Source of the DNA: DASUPK01 sp963736685
Lineage (GTDB): Bacteria > Actinomycetota > Thermoleophilia > Solirubrobacterales > 70-9
Direction: 5' to 3'
Length of the DNA stretch: 64,000 nucleotides
Assembly (NCBI GenBank): GCA_963736685.1
Contig: CAVTPZ010000022.1
Span: 1 to 64,000 of the forward strand
Below the pieces are notes generated by a model that saw only the letters and a list, made by a program, of their open reading frames with translations, had not been told where the DNA came from and searched no databases. The position numbers were made by a program, and so were the translations under genes. This document shows positions 42,276-50,509 of this stretch, one piece after another (the first letter of the stretch is position 1; each line of letters begins with the position of its first letter).

Positions 42276-42761
42276 TTATTGGTAGGCGCGCTGAATCTCG
42301 TCCCCCGTGTCGACCAGCGCCACCGCCATGCAGGCGATTCCCTCGCCCCGGCCGATCGCCCCCATGCCCTCGTTTGTCGACGCCTTGACGCTCACCGGCG
42401 CGGAGAGGACCTCCGTCAGGAGCGACGAGATCTCGGCCTTGTAGGGGGCGAGCTTCGGCTCCTCGCAGATCACCGTCACGTCCACATTCGCGATGGCGCC
42501 CGACATCCGGCCGATCACGATGCGCAACAGGTCGATCGAGTTCGCGTCACGCCACTGCTCCTCGCTGTCCGGGAAGAGCTCTCCCACGTCCCCGAGCCCG
42601 CCGGCGCCGAGCAGCGCGTCGATCAGGGCATGCGTGAGGACGTCGGCATCCGAGTGTCCGGCGAGGCCGCGGTCGTGCTCGATCTCGACGCCGCCGATGA
42701 CGAGGGGCTCGCCCTCCACCAGGCGGTGGCTGTCGTAGCCGATCCCCACGCGGAGCCCCAT
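42276..42761 (-). CDS. ispF: 2-C-methyl-D-erythritol 2,4-cyclodiphosphate synthase
   Basis: A 161-residue MEP-pathway enzyme. GIGYDSHRL supplies two zinc ligands (Asp8, His10), and LAGHSDADVLTHALIDALLG carries the third His and the conserved Ser-Asp. ASTNEGMGAIGRGEGIA is the C-terminal signature. Its ATG shares one base with the stop codon of the upstream PHP phosphatase (TGATG). ispD lies about 3.7 kb upstream on the same strand. Confidence 0.96.
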   Translation of the reverse strand: MGLRVGIGYDSHRLVEGEPLVIGGVEIEHDRGLAGHSDADVLTHALIDALLGAGGLGDVGELFPDSEEQWRDANSIDLLRIVIGRMSGAIANVDVTVICEEPKLAPYKAEISSLLTEVLSAPVSVKASTNEGMGAIGRGEGIACMAVALVDTGDEIQRAYQ

Positions 42762-43633
42762 CAGCCCGCCTCCCTGCGATCCGCCAGCTCGTCGGGCTCG
42801 AGGCCGGTTCGGCCGATCGGCTCAGTTCGCCGCCGGCGATGGTCGAAGACGCAGAGCCGCTCGACGCCGAGCTGCTCGAAGAAGCCGAGCGCATCGTCAT
42901 ACCCGAAGCCCACCTGGTCCGGAGCGTGGGCGTCGGACGAGAGCGCGAACTCCGCCCCCGCCTCCAGGCACATCTCGGCGAGCGCTCGAGCCGGATAGAT
43001 CTCGCCGACCGGCTTGCGGAGTCCCGCGGTCGAGATCTCCACGGCGATGTCGTACTCGGCCACCGCCTCGACGAAGGGCTCGTAGTGAAAGCGCGGATCG
43101 CGCTCTGGAGCGGGGCGATCGTCGCCCCAGATCTTGACCAGGTCGGGGTGGGAGACGATGTCGAAGAGCCCGGAGCGGACCAGCTCCGCCTGCCACTCGA
43201 AGTAGGTGCTCCAGAGCGAATCCGCGTCGGGGAAGGACTCCCAGACGTCGTAGCGGCGATCGTCCACCGCGCCCCTCTCGCCCAGGAAGTGAACCGAGCC
43301 GACCACGTAGTCGAAGTCGTGGCCGTCCAGCAGGGTCGCGATCCGGTCCTCCGCCCCGCGGATGAAATCGGCCTCGACCCCGAGGCGGAGCGGCGTCGTC
43401 CGCACGAACTCGCAGTACGCGGCGAGGTCATCCTCAGCCTGGTCGAGCCAGTACGGATGGCCCCAGAGCTCGAGTGCCTCCTTGAAGCGGTAGATGTGCT
43501 CGGAGACGCCGAGCTCATCGATGCCCTGCTCCTCGGCGGCCACCAGGTAGCGGTCCACGTTCTCCTGGGTGAAGCTCTCGGAGGCGGTGCCGACCTCGTC
43601 CGGACGCAGGTGCAGGTGGTAGTCGGTGAGCAC
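42761..43633 (-). CDS. PHP-domain histidinol-phosphatase-like protein
   Basis: About 290 residues from the GTG at 43631-43633 (VLTDYHLHLRPDEVG). The metal-binding PHP motifs are DYHLH, GVSEH, GVEADF, VVGSVHFLG, DIVSHPDLVKIWG and SSDAHAPDQVGFGYD. This matches the HisK-type histidinol-phosphatase family; other PHP phosphoesterase roles remain possible because no his genes are near. It is coupled to ispF by a one-base overlap. Confidence 0.88.
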   Translation of the reverse strand: MLTDYHLHLRPDEVGTASESFTQENVDRYLVAAEEQGIDELGVSEHIYRFKEALELWGHPYWLDQAEDDLAAYCEFVRTTPLRLGVEADFIRGAEDRIATLLDGHDFDYVVGSVHFLGERGAVDDRRYDVWESFPDADSLWSTYFEWQAELVRSGLFDIVSHPDLVKIWGDDRPAPERDPRFHYEPFVEAVAEYDIAVEISTAGLRKPVGEIYPARALAEMCLEAGAEFALSSDAHAPDQVGFGYDDALGFFEQLGVERLCVFDHRRRRTEPIGRTGLEPDELADRREAG

Positions 43634-43667
43634 GCGCCAAAGGTACCCGCCTCTAGAGTCCCGCTCC

Positions 43668-43817
43668 ATGCTCGCCAAGGTCCTCATCGTGCTCGTCGCA
43701 TTCGGCGTCGGCGTGGGCGTTGCCGAGATCTTCGGCGCCAAGAACCTCGGCACCGCATTCGGCGTCGGGCAGCTCACCTTCGTGATCGGCCTCGTCTACG
43801 TGCTGATGCGCAGGTAG
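43668..43817 (+). CDS. Very small membrane protein
   Basis: A 49-residue protein (MLAKVLIVLVAFGVGVGVAE, then IFGAKNLGTAFGVGQLTFVI, ending LVYVLMRR) with two hydrophobic segments and a positive end. It sits divergently from the PHP gene and 9 bases before the convergent KUP stop codon. Its hydrophobic design and correct inside-positive end argue for a real protein. The function is unknown. Confidence 0.6.
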   Translation: MLAKVLIVLVAFGVGVGVAEIFGAKNLGTAFGVGQLTFVIGLVYVLMRR

Positions 43818-43826
43818 CCCACCGCT

Positions 43827-45743
43827 CTAGAACTCGATCTCCGAGCCCAGCGTGACCGTCCGCTTTCGCGGCAAATGGAAGTAGTCGGCCGGCTCCGCAC
43901 TGATCGACGCCGTGATCAGGAAGAGGCGCTTGCGCCAGCGACTCATCCCGGGTCGATCGGTCGCCTTGAGCTCGACCCGGGAGAGAAAGAAGGAGGCGTG
44001 ACGCGCATCGACCGGGCATTCGACTCCCATCTTGGCGATCTGGCTGATCAGCCTGGGCACGTGGTACTCATCGGCGTAGCCATGCTTGGCGCTGACGAAG
44101 GTCAGGCGGTCGTCCTGGTAGCCGAGGTCGTCGACCTCGAGGCGGTCCCCCGGCTTCACCCTGGGAATCGGCAGTGTCTCCAGCGAGAGGATGATCGCGT
44201 TCTCGGGAAGCGAATGGAGGTGATCGACGCACGCGCGCATCGAGAGCGGCGCGGACTCCTTGCCGCGGTTCAGGAACACGCCCGTACCGGGAACGCGCGC
44301 AACGGGTGGATCCCTGCGGCGCAGCTCCTTGACGAAATGCTTCAGCGATCCCTCGATCCGGAAGCGCTCGGCCGTGACGAGCTGGCGTCCGCGGAACCAG
44401 GTGGTCATCACGATGAAGAGGAGCACGCCGATCAGGAGCGGTACCCAGGCACCGTGGAAGAACTTGGTCAGGTTCGCCGCGAAGATCGGGATCTCGATCG
44501 CCAGGAAGAAGGCGGCTCCCCCGATGGCGAGCAGCAGCGGCCTGTGCCAGCGATGGCGGACGATGACGAAGAACAGAATCGTCGTGATCGTGATCGTGCC
44601 GGTGACGGCCATCCCGTAGGCGAAGCCGAGCTTGGTCGAGGTCTGGAAGATCAGCACGAGCGAGAGCACGGCCACCATCAGCAGCCAGTTGACCATCGGT
44701 ACGTAGACCTGGCCGTAGGTTCGCTTGGAGGTGTGGATCACGTGCAGGCGTGGCAGGTAGCCGAGCTGCGCCGCCTGGTGGGCGAGTGAGAAGGCCCCCG
44801 AGATCACCGCCTGAGACGCGATCACCGTCGCGGCGGTCGCGAGGATGACCAGCGGGACCAATCCGGCGTGGGGCATCAGCTGGAAGAACGGGGCGCTGAT
44901 CGCGCTCGGGTCGTCCAGGATCAGCGCCCCCTCACCGAGGTAGCAGAGGATGCAGGCCGGGAAGACGAGCAGGAGCCAGGCCCGGGTGATCGCGGGGCGC
45001 CCGAAGTGACCCATGTCGGCGTAGAGGGCCTCGCAACCGGTGATCGCCAGAACCACGGAGGCGAGCGAGAAGAAGCCGGTGCTGCCGCTGTGGAAGAGGA
45101 AGTCGACGGCGTAGGTGGGCGAGAGAGCTTTTATGACCTCGGGGTGCATCGAGATTCCGTGAATTCCGAGCACGGCGATCGTCGCGAACCAGAGCAGCAT
45201 CACCGGGCCGAACAGCCGACCGACCACGCCCGTGCCTCGGCGCTGAATCGCGAAGAGCGCCACGATGATCACGAGCGTGATCGGGATGACCCAGTCGCTC
45301 ATCGACGACGAGATCGTCTGGGTTCCCTCGACCGCCGAGAGCACCGAGATGGCAGGGGTGATCATGCTGTCACCGAAGAAGAGCGCCGCCCCAAACACCC
45401 CGAGGCCGGCCAGCACGTACTTGGTGCGGCCCCTGACGTCGTCACCGATCTGGCGGATCAGGGAGATCAGGGCCATGATCCCGCCCTCTCCGTCGTTGTC
45501 GGCGCTCATCACAAGGCCGACGTACTTGAAGGTGACCTCGATCACCACGGCCCAGAAGACCAGGGATACGAAGCCGTAGACGCTCAGCATCGAGGGGTGG
45601 ATCGGGTGGGGGTCGCTCGGGTTGAAGGCGGTCTGAACCGTGTAGAGCGGGCTGGTGCCGATGTCTCCGAACACGACCCCCAGCGCCGCGACCGTGAGCG
45701 CCGTGCGCCCGAGCCTGCGCTTTTGCTCGGCCGCCGTGCCCAT
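43827..45743 (-). CDS. kup: KUP-family potassium transporter
   Basis: A 638-residue potassium uptake protein with about 12 membrane segments. The N-terminus ALGVVFGDIGTSPLYTVQTA is the family signature. Conserved intramembrane stretches include SADNDGEGGIMALISLIRQI and FFGDSMITPAISVLSAVEGT. The soluble C-terminal region starts near residue 450 (TWFRGRQLVTAERFRIEGSL). Cyclic-di-AMP made by the nearby DisA commonly controls potassium uptake in Gram-positives, but a direct link here is inference. Confidence 0.95.
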   Translation of the reverse strand: MGTAAEQKRRLGRTALTVAALGVVFGDIGTSPLYTVQTAFNPSDPHPIHPSMLSVYGFVSLVFWAVVIEVTFKYVGLVMSADNDGEGGIMALISLIRQIGDDVRGRTKYVLAGLGVFGAALFFGDSMITPAISVLSAVEGTQTISSSMSDWVIPITLVIIVALFAIQRRGTGVVGRLFGPVMLLWFATIAVLGIHGISMHPEVIKALSPTYAVDFLFHSGSTGFFSLASVVLAITGCEALYADMGHFGRPAITRAWLLLVFPACILCYLGEGALILDDPSAISAPFFQLMPHAGLVPLVILATAATVIASQAVISGAFSLAHQAAQLGYLPRLHVIHTSKRTYGQVYVPMVNWLLMVAVLSLVLIFQTSTKLGFAYGMAVTGTITITTILFFVIVRHRWHRPLLLAIGGAAFFLAIEIPIFAANLTKFFHGAWVPLLIGVLLFIVMTTWFRGRQLVTAERFRIEGSLKHFVKELRRRDPPVARVPGTGVFLNRGKESAPLSMRACVDHLHSLPENAIILSLETLPIPRVKPGDRLEVDDLGYQDDRLTFVSAKHGYADEYHVPRLISQIAKMGVECPVDARHASFFLSRVELKATDRPGMSRWRKRLFLITASISAEPADYFHLPRKRTVTLGSEIEF

Positions 45744-45813
45744 TCGGCAAGCCTATGCCCGCTCGCGCAGGGGCGCGGATTCACACGCTGATGGGAATCC
45801 GGGATAGGTTCTT

Positions 45814-45827
45814 CCCGGGATCCCGGG
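45814..45827. promoter_or_regulatory. Perfect 14-bp palindrome upstream of the secreted repeat protein and kup
   Basis: CCCGGGATCCCGGG is a perfect palindrome in the 125-base region between the divergent kup and secreted-protein genes. It could be an operator or the stem of a leader hairpin about 40 bases before the plus-strand start. No related site was noticed elsewhere in the window. Confidence 0.35.
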
Positions 45828-45868
45828 GGCGGTCCTCCTATACGCCTCCATCAGCGAAGGAGAAGGGC

Positions 45869-46411
45869 ATGGGAAAGAGATCCGTGAGTCGACCATCGCC
45901 GGCGATGGTCGTCGCGATTCTGGCGCTCTGCCTGGCAGTCGGCGGCACTGCTTTCGCCGCCGTGAAGCTCGGCAAGAACGCGGTCAAGACCAAGAACATC
46001 AAGAACGGCGCGGTAACCGAGAGCAAGATCGCCGGTAATGCCGTCACGGAGAGCAAGATTGCCAGCGGCGCCGTCAGCCCCGGCAAGCTCACCAGCTCCG
46101 CCAAGACGATCTGGGTGGAGACGGAACTGGGCTCAATCTCATCGATCGCAGCGCAATCCGGGGGCGTCACCATCACACCCGGGATCGCGGGCGAGGCCGT
46201 CGTCAATTTCGGCACCGACGTGAGCAATCGGGCGATCTCGGTCACTCCGAATCTGAACCTGGGATCGGTGACAGCCGAGTTCGCACGCTGCACGAGAGTC
46301 GGCTGCCCGACCTCGACCAATAGCCCCAATGCAATCGAGGTATTCATGTGGGCCAACTCGGGCAGTCCCACGCTCGTCAACAGCGGATTCTCAGCGATGG
46401 CCATCCCGTAG
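45869..46411 (+). CDS. Secreted repeat-containing protein
   Basis: A 180-residue exported protein. A signal peptide (SPAMVVAILALCLAVGGTAF, cleaved after about residue 32) is followed by three short repeats. They read TKNIKNGAVTESKIAGNAVT and ESKIASGAVSPGKL, with an N-x-A/G-V-T-x-S-K-I unit. A beta-rich C-terminal domain has one Cys pair (RCTRVGCP). Such repeat units are frequent in secreted proteins of related actinobacteria, but their role is unknown. A strong terminator follows at 46439-46464. GAAGGAGAAGGGC precedes the ATG. Confidence 0.78.
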   Translation: MGKRSVSRPSPAMVVAILALCLAVGGTAFAAVKLGKNAVKTKNIKNGAVTESKIAGNAVTESKIASGAVSPGKLTSSAKTIWVETELGSISSIAAQSGGVTITPGIAGEAVVNFGTDVSNRAISVTPNLNLGSVTAEFARCTRVGCPTSTNSPNAIEVFMWANSGSPTLVNSGFSAMAIP

Positions 46412-46438
46412 CCGGCGGCCCTCTCGAGGTCCGGAACG

Positions 46439-46464
46439 AGAACGGGGGCTGCGGCCCCCGTTCT
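46439..46464. terminator. Terminator hairpin between the secreted protein gene and ispD
   Basis: AGAACGGGGGC and GCCCCCGTTCT form a perfect 11-bp stem around the loop TGCG, followed by TGG. It lies 28 bases after the plus-strand stop and 5 bases before the minus-strand ispD stop, so it can serve both directions. Confidence 0.8.
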
Positions 46465-46468
46465 TGGT

Positions 46469-47116
46469 TCACCCCCCCTCGCGCAGGAGAAGTTCGGCGA
46501 CGCGGAGGTCGAACGGCGTCGTCACCTTGATGTTGTCCGGTGACGTCGCGTGGACGACCACGCGCCCGCCATGGCGCTCGACCAGCATCGCGTCATCGCT
46601 CGCCTCGGGCAGCGAGTCCGGGTCGGATAGGGCCTCGCGAAGCGCATCAGCACGGAATACCTGCGGTGTCTGAACCGCCCAGAGGCCGGAGCGGTCGAGC
46701 GTTCGCTCCACCCGGCGCTCGTCGCTCACCTCCTTGATCGTGTCGGTGACGGGGGTTGCGGCGATCACGGCCGCGGTGTCCCCCTCGGCGGCGAGCTCCC
46801 CGACCATGGCGTCGATCAACTCGGGGGTGACCAGCGGCCGCGCGGCGTCGTGAACGACGATGAGCTCCTCGCCGCAGAACTCGAGCGCGTTGGCCACCGA
46901 CTCCGAACGGTGCTCTCCGCCCGCCACCGCGACGACGCCCTGCGACGCCACGGAGTCAAGCTGACCAGAGGGCGCGGCGACGACGATCTCGGCGACCGTG
47001 CTCGCTGCCCGGAACGCCTCGAGCGACCACTCGAGCATCGGCCGGCCAGCGAGCTCCACGAAAGCCTTCGGGCCGCCGGCTCCGAGCCTCTGCCCGGAGC
47101 CGGCGGCCGCGATCAC
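46469..47116 (-). CDS. ispD: 2-C-methyl-D-erythritol 4-phosphate cytidylyltransferase
   Basis: About 215 residues from the GTG at 47114-47116. The nucleotide-binding loop VIAAAGSGQRLG, the motif HDAARPLVTPELID and ATPVTDTIKEV are diagnostic of IspD. The product feeds ispE and then ispF in the MEP pathway. The start gives a slightly short N-terminus because the GTG leads directly into the glycine loop. No better start codon with a ribosome-binding site is visible after the carD stop. Confidence 0.93.
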   Translation of the reverse strand: MIAAAGSGQRLGAGGPKAFVELAGRPMLEWSLEAFRAASTVAEIVVAAPSGQLDSVASQGVVAVAGGEHRSESVANALEFCGEELIVVHDAARPLVTPELIDAMVGELAAEGDTAAVIAATPVTDTIKEVSDERRVERTLDRSGLWAVQTPQVFRADALREALSDPDSLPEASDDAMLVERHGGRVVVHATSPDNIKVTTPFDLRVAELLLREGG

Positions 47117-47141
47117 GGCCGCTGCGGAGGGACGCGCCTGG

Positions 47142-47657
47142 TTAGGCGGTCGCCTTTGCGGAGCCGAAGCGCTCCTCCAGCAGCTCGTCCAGGTATGCCT
47201 CAGCGCCGTCCTCGTCCTTGTCCAGCGCGTACATGAACTCGGACGCGAGGATCTTCTTGGCCCGCGTGTACATCTGCTTCTCGCCGGTTGAGAGCCCCTT
47301 CTCCCACTCCCGGATTGCGAGATTCCGAACCACCTCGGCGAGCTCGTAGACGTCGCCCGTCTTGATCTTCTCGCGGTTGTGCTTGAAGCGGCGGTTCCAA
47401 TTCTTCGGCATCTCGGAGACATCGTCGGTCAGTACTCCGATCACCTTCTTGACCTGCTCCTCGTCGATCACTCGACGCAGGCCGGCACGGCCGGCGTTCT
47501 CGCAGGGGACCATCACGGTCATGTTGTTGTGGAGGATGTTGATGGTCAAGTAGTCCCGCTTCTCGCCCATCATGTCCTTGGATTCCTTCTTCAGGACAAC
47601 TCCCGCGCCGTGGTGCGGGTAAACGACGTTGTCGCCGACCTCAAAGTGAATATTCAC
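47142..47657 (-). CDS. carD: CarD-family RNA polymerase-binding transcription regulator
   Basis: A 171-residue protein. Residues about 1-65 form the RNA-polymerase-interacting Tudor-like domain (VGDNVVYPHHGAGVVLKKES). The rest is the helical DNA-binding domain (MPKNWNRRFKHNREKIKTGD, with Trp86 wedging the bubble as in mycobacterial CarD). It stabilises open complexes at many promoters, rRNA in particular. The GTG at 47657 has a weak GAGG site. An in-frame extension upstream to an ATT at 47723 preceded by AAAGGAG is possible. Confidence 0.93.
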   Translation of the reverse strand: MNIHFEVGDNVVYPHHGAGVVLKKESKDMMGEKRDYLTINILHNNMTVMVPCENAGRAGLRRVIDEEQVKKVIGVLTDDVSEMPKNWNRRFKHNREKIKTGDVYELAEVVRNLAIREWEKGLSTGEKQMYTRAKKILASEFMYALDKDEDGAEAYLDELLEERFGSAKATA

Positions 47658-47760
47658 TGGTGCCTCTAGTTCGAGGTCGGCAACCGACGCCTCGTCTACT
47701 ACCTCCTCTGTTAGCTCTGGAATTGGTCTCTCCTTTCGTTGAGACGGCCTGACGGGGCCG

Positions 47761-48876
47761 TCAACTCTGTAAGTACCGATCGACAGGGTCGACCTCCTGA
47801 AGCCTCCGCAGGCCCTCGCGGATGTCCTTCGCGCGCCCGGCCCCCACGCCCTCGACTGCCTCGAGGTCGTCGTCGCTGGCGGCGAGAACCTCCTCGAGGC
47901 CGCCGAACTCCTGGATGATCCGCTGCACCACCAGCTTCGGCAGGCGCGGAATCCGCCCCAGCACGCGATACCCGCGGGGCGAAACTGGAAAATCGAGAGT
48001 CGAGACCTTGCGGTCGTAGCCGAGCAGCTCGGCGAGACGGCCGAAGTCGAGCAGGTCCTGATGCGGCATCCGCGCGATGGCTGCCGTGGTGGTGGCCAGG
48101 TTCTCCTCGGTGTCCTCGACCGAGTAGTCGCGAATCAGCGCGGTCTTGTCGGCAGCGACGCCGACCATGGTCTCCTCGAGCTGCATCTCGATCAGGCGGC
48201 CCTCGGTGCCAAGCTCCACGATGTAGCGCTCGACCTCGACGGCCATCCGGGTGACGAGCTCGGCGCGTTGCAGCACCGAGAGCACGTCATAGAGGACGGA
48301 GCCGCCCTCGAACTCGAGCCAGGTCAGCCTGGTGGAGACCGAGTCGAGGCGGGCGCGGTACTTGTCGAGGGTGGCAAGGCCTTGGTTGGCCTTCGCCAGC
48401 ACGGCCGGGATGTCCTGGAGGATGTACTTCATCCCTCCCAGGTAGAGGGAGACGACGTCGCGACGCTCCGAGATCGCGACGACCAGCGCGTCGGTCTGCT
48501 TCGAGACGCGCTCCGCGGTCCGGTGCCGTGTGCCCGTTTCCGCGGAGAGAATCGTCGGGTCGGGCATGAGCTGGACGTTGGCCCCGACGATCTTGGTCGC
48601 CTGCTCGTTGAGAATGATCGCGCCGTCCATCTTCGCGAGCTGGTAGAGCAGCGCCGGGGTGTAATCGATGTCGAGGTTGATCCCCCCCGAAAAAAGAAAG
48701 GAGACCTCCTCTGGGTCTCCGATCACGATCAGGCCGCCGGTGCGCGAGTGAACGATGTTGTCGATGCCCTCCCGCAGTGCGGTCCCCGGCGCGACGATGT
48801 CGAGAGCCCGCAGAAGCCGCGGGTCCTGTCGCGCCTCCAACTCCTGTAACTCGTCACCCGGAAGCGAAGACGCCAT
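47761..48876 (-). CDS. disA: DNA integrity scanning diadenylate cyclase DisA
   Basis: A 371-residue enzyme that makes cyclic di-AMP and scans DNA for branched structures. The DAC domain has DGA (residues 84-86) and RHR (117-119). A helical spine follows, and the C-terminal HhH region includes VEGVGAGRAKDIREGLRRLQ. The second Met (48876) is taken as start. It lies between radA and carD as in many Gram-positives. RadA often controls its activity. Confidence 0.96.
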   Translation of the reverse strand: MASSLPGDELQELEARQDPRLLRALDIVAPGTALREGIDNIVHSRTGGLIVIGDPEEVSFLFSGGINLDIDYTPALLYQLAKMDGAIILNEQATKIVGANVQLMPDPTILSAETGTRHRTAERVSKQTDALVVAISERRDVVSLYLGGMKYILQDIPAVLAKANQGLATLDKYRARLDSVSTRLTWLEFEGGSVLYDVLSVLQRAELVTRMAVEVERYIVELGTEGRLIEMQLEETMVGVAADKTALIRDYSVEDTEENLATTTAAIARMPHQDLLDFGRLAELLGYDRKVSTLDFPVSPRGYRVLGRIPRLPKLVVQRIIQEFGGLEEVLAASDDDLEAVEGVGAGRAKDIREGLRRLQEVDPVDRYLQS

Positions 48877-49001
48877 CACGGCTGATGGAAGCAGAAAGCA
48901 AAGAACGGTGCTTTGCGGGGAAATCCGTGTGGAAGGGTCGGATAAGCGCTTGTCAAGGGCCGAGGGACAAATGGATTGGCGGACGGGACCAACGGCTCCG
49001 G

Positions 49002-49077
49002 CGGGCGGGTCCTGTCGCCGGATCTGACCGCGGATCGAGGCATCTCACCGCGGCTCAGATCCGGCGCCACCCGCCCG
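49002..49077. repeat. Long three-part inverted repeat after radA
   Basis: CGGGCGGGT (49002-49010) pairs with ACCCGCCCG (49069-49077). GCCGGATCTGA (about 49017-49027) pairs with TCAGATCCGGC (about 49055-49065), and CCGCGG (49028-49033) pairs with CCGCGG (49048-49053). The loop is 14 bases. On the minus strand it begins 8 bases after the radA stop codon, so it may terminate or attenuate transcription into disA. Confidence 0.75.
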
Positions 49078-49085
49078 AGGTGCCG

Positions 49086-50459
49086 CTACGCCACTCGCTT
49101 TAGATCCCTGTGCCTGCCGCTCGACAGGGCCGCTTTCAACGAGCTGGCGGGTGAGAGGCCCTTGATTGGTTCGTCGGCTGGTGGGGGGCCCAGCACCTTC
49201 CCCAGCCCGAATTTACGGGCCTCTGCCACCCGGCGGTCCGCGTGGGCTACGTAGCGGATCTCTCCTGTCAGGCCGATCTCTCCGAAGCAGGCCAGGGGCT
49301 TGCCGTCGGTTTCCAATGGGCGTCCGGAGTGGGCGGAGGCGATGGCCATCGCGATCGCCAGGTCCGCCCCGGGCTCGTCGATGCGGACGCCTCCGGCGAC
49401 GTTCACGAAGACGTCCGCGGTGCCGAGCGAGACGCCGGCGTGGCGGGTGAGGACGGCGAGGACCAGGGCGAGGCGGTTGCGATCCACACCGGTGGCGGTG
49501 CGCCGCGGCGGCACGATCTCGGTGGGGGCAACCAATGCCTGGACCTCGACCAGGAGCGGACGCGTCCCCTCCATTGAGCAGAGGACGACCGAACCGGGAG
49601 CCGGGCGAGCTTCGCCGACGAAGCGGGCAGAGGGGTCCACCACCTCGACCAGGCCTCCCTGCTTCATCTCGAAGACGCCGACCTCGCTGGTCGCTCCGAA
49701 GCGGTTCTTGAGAGCCCGTAGGGTCCGGAAGGTTCTCTCGCGCTCGCCCTCGAAATGAAGCACACAGTCCACGAGGTGCTCGAGGGCACGGGGCCCCGCC
49801 AGCGAGCCCTCCTTGGTCACATGCCCGATCAGGATCAGGGTGACCTCCAGTCGCTTCGCGGTTTCGAGCAGCGCCGAGGTCGCCTCGCGGATCGCGCCGA
49901 CGCTCCCCGGGGCCGCGTCGGGAATCGCGAGCGTCTGGACCGAGTCGATCACGCAGGCGGAGGGCCGCTCGGACTCGAGCGCGGCCAGCACGGACTCCAG
50001 CGAGGGCTCGGCGAGCATCGGCACGGAGAGCGCAGCCTCACCGAGGCGCTCCGCGCGGCGGCGCACCTGGGCGGCGGACTCCTCGCCCGAGACGTAGAGC
50101 ACTTCGTTCCCAGCTCCCGCGATGTTCGCGAGCGCCATTCCAGCCAGGGTGCTCTTCCCGATGCCCGGCGCACCCCCGAGCAGCACCAGGGATCCCGGAA
50201 CCAGGCCGCCTCCGAGAACGCGGTCGAGTTCGGCGATCCCGGTGCTGAGCCGGGCCGAGCGCTCGGCCTTCACGTCACGCAGGGGCACGGGCTTGGGAGC
50301 GCCGCCCCGCTTCGCTCTCGCGGCTCGACCCGCTCGCGCCGCCGGGGCGCTCACCTCCTCGAGGGTGTTCCACGCACCGCACCCCGAGCACTGGCCGGTC
50401 CAGGTCAGAGCGGCGTGTCCGCACTCCGAACAGCGGAATTGGGATCGCTTCGCAGCCAT
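49086..50459 (-). CDS. radA: DNA repair protein RadA (RadA/Sms)
   Basis: A 457-residue branch-migration helicase. The N-terminal four-Cys zinc finger is FRCSECGHAALTWTGQCSGC. Walker A is GGAPGIGKST (about residues 95-104), the RadA-specific motif is LKNRFGATSEVGVF, and a C-terminal Lon-protease-like domain includes VNVAGGVRIDEPGADLAIAM. It acts in recombination and interacts with DisA elsewhere. The second Met (50459) is chosen as start. Confidence 0.96.
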   Translation of the reverse strand: MAAKRSQFRCSECGHAALTWTGQCSGCGAWNTLEEVSAPAARAGRAARAKRGGAPKPVPLRDVKAERSARLSTGIAELDRVLGGGLVPGSLVLLGGAPGIGKSTLAGMALANIAGAGNEVLYVSGEESAAQVRRRAERLGEAALSVPMLAEPSLESVLAALESERPSACVIDSVQTLAIPDAAPGSVGAIREATSALLETAKRLEVTLILIGHVTKEGSLAGPRALEHLVDCVLHFEGERERTFRTLRALKNRFGATSEVGVFEMKQGGLVEVVDPSARFVGEARPAPGSVVLCSMEGTRPLLVEVQALVAPTEIVPPRRTATGVDRNRLALVLAVLTRHAGVSLGTADVFVNVAGGVRIDEPGADLAIAMAIASAHSGRPLETDGKPLACFGEIGLTGEIRYVAHADRRVAEARKFGLGKVLGPPPADEPIKGLSPASSLKAALSSGRHRDLKRVA

Positions 50460-50509
50460 CACCCCAGGCTAGGGATGGGTGATGACGCTTCCCGCGCCAT
50501 TTCGCACGC

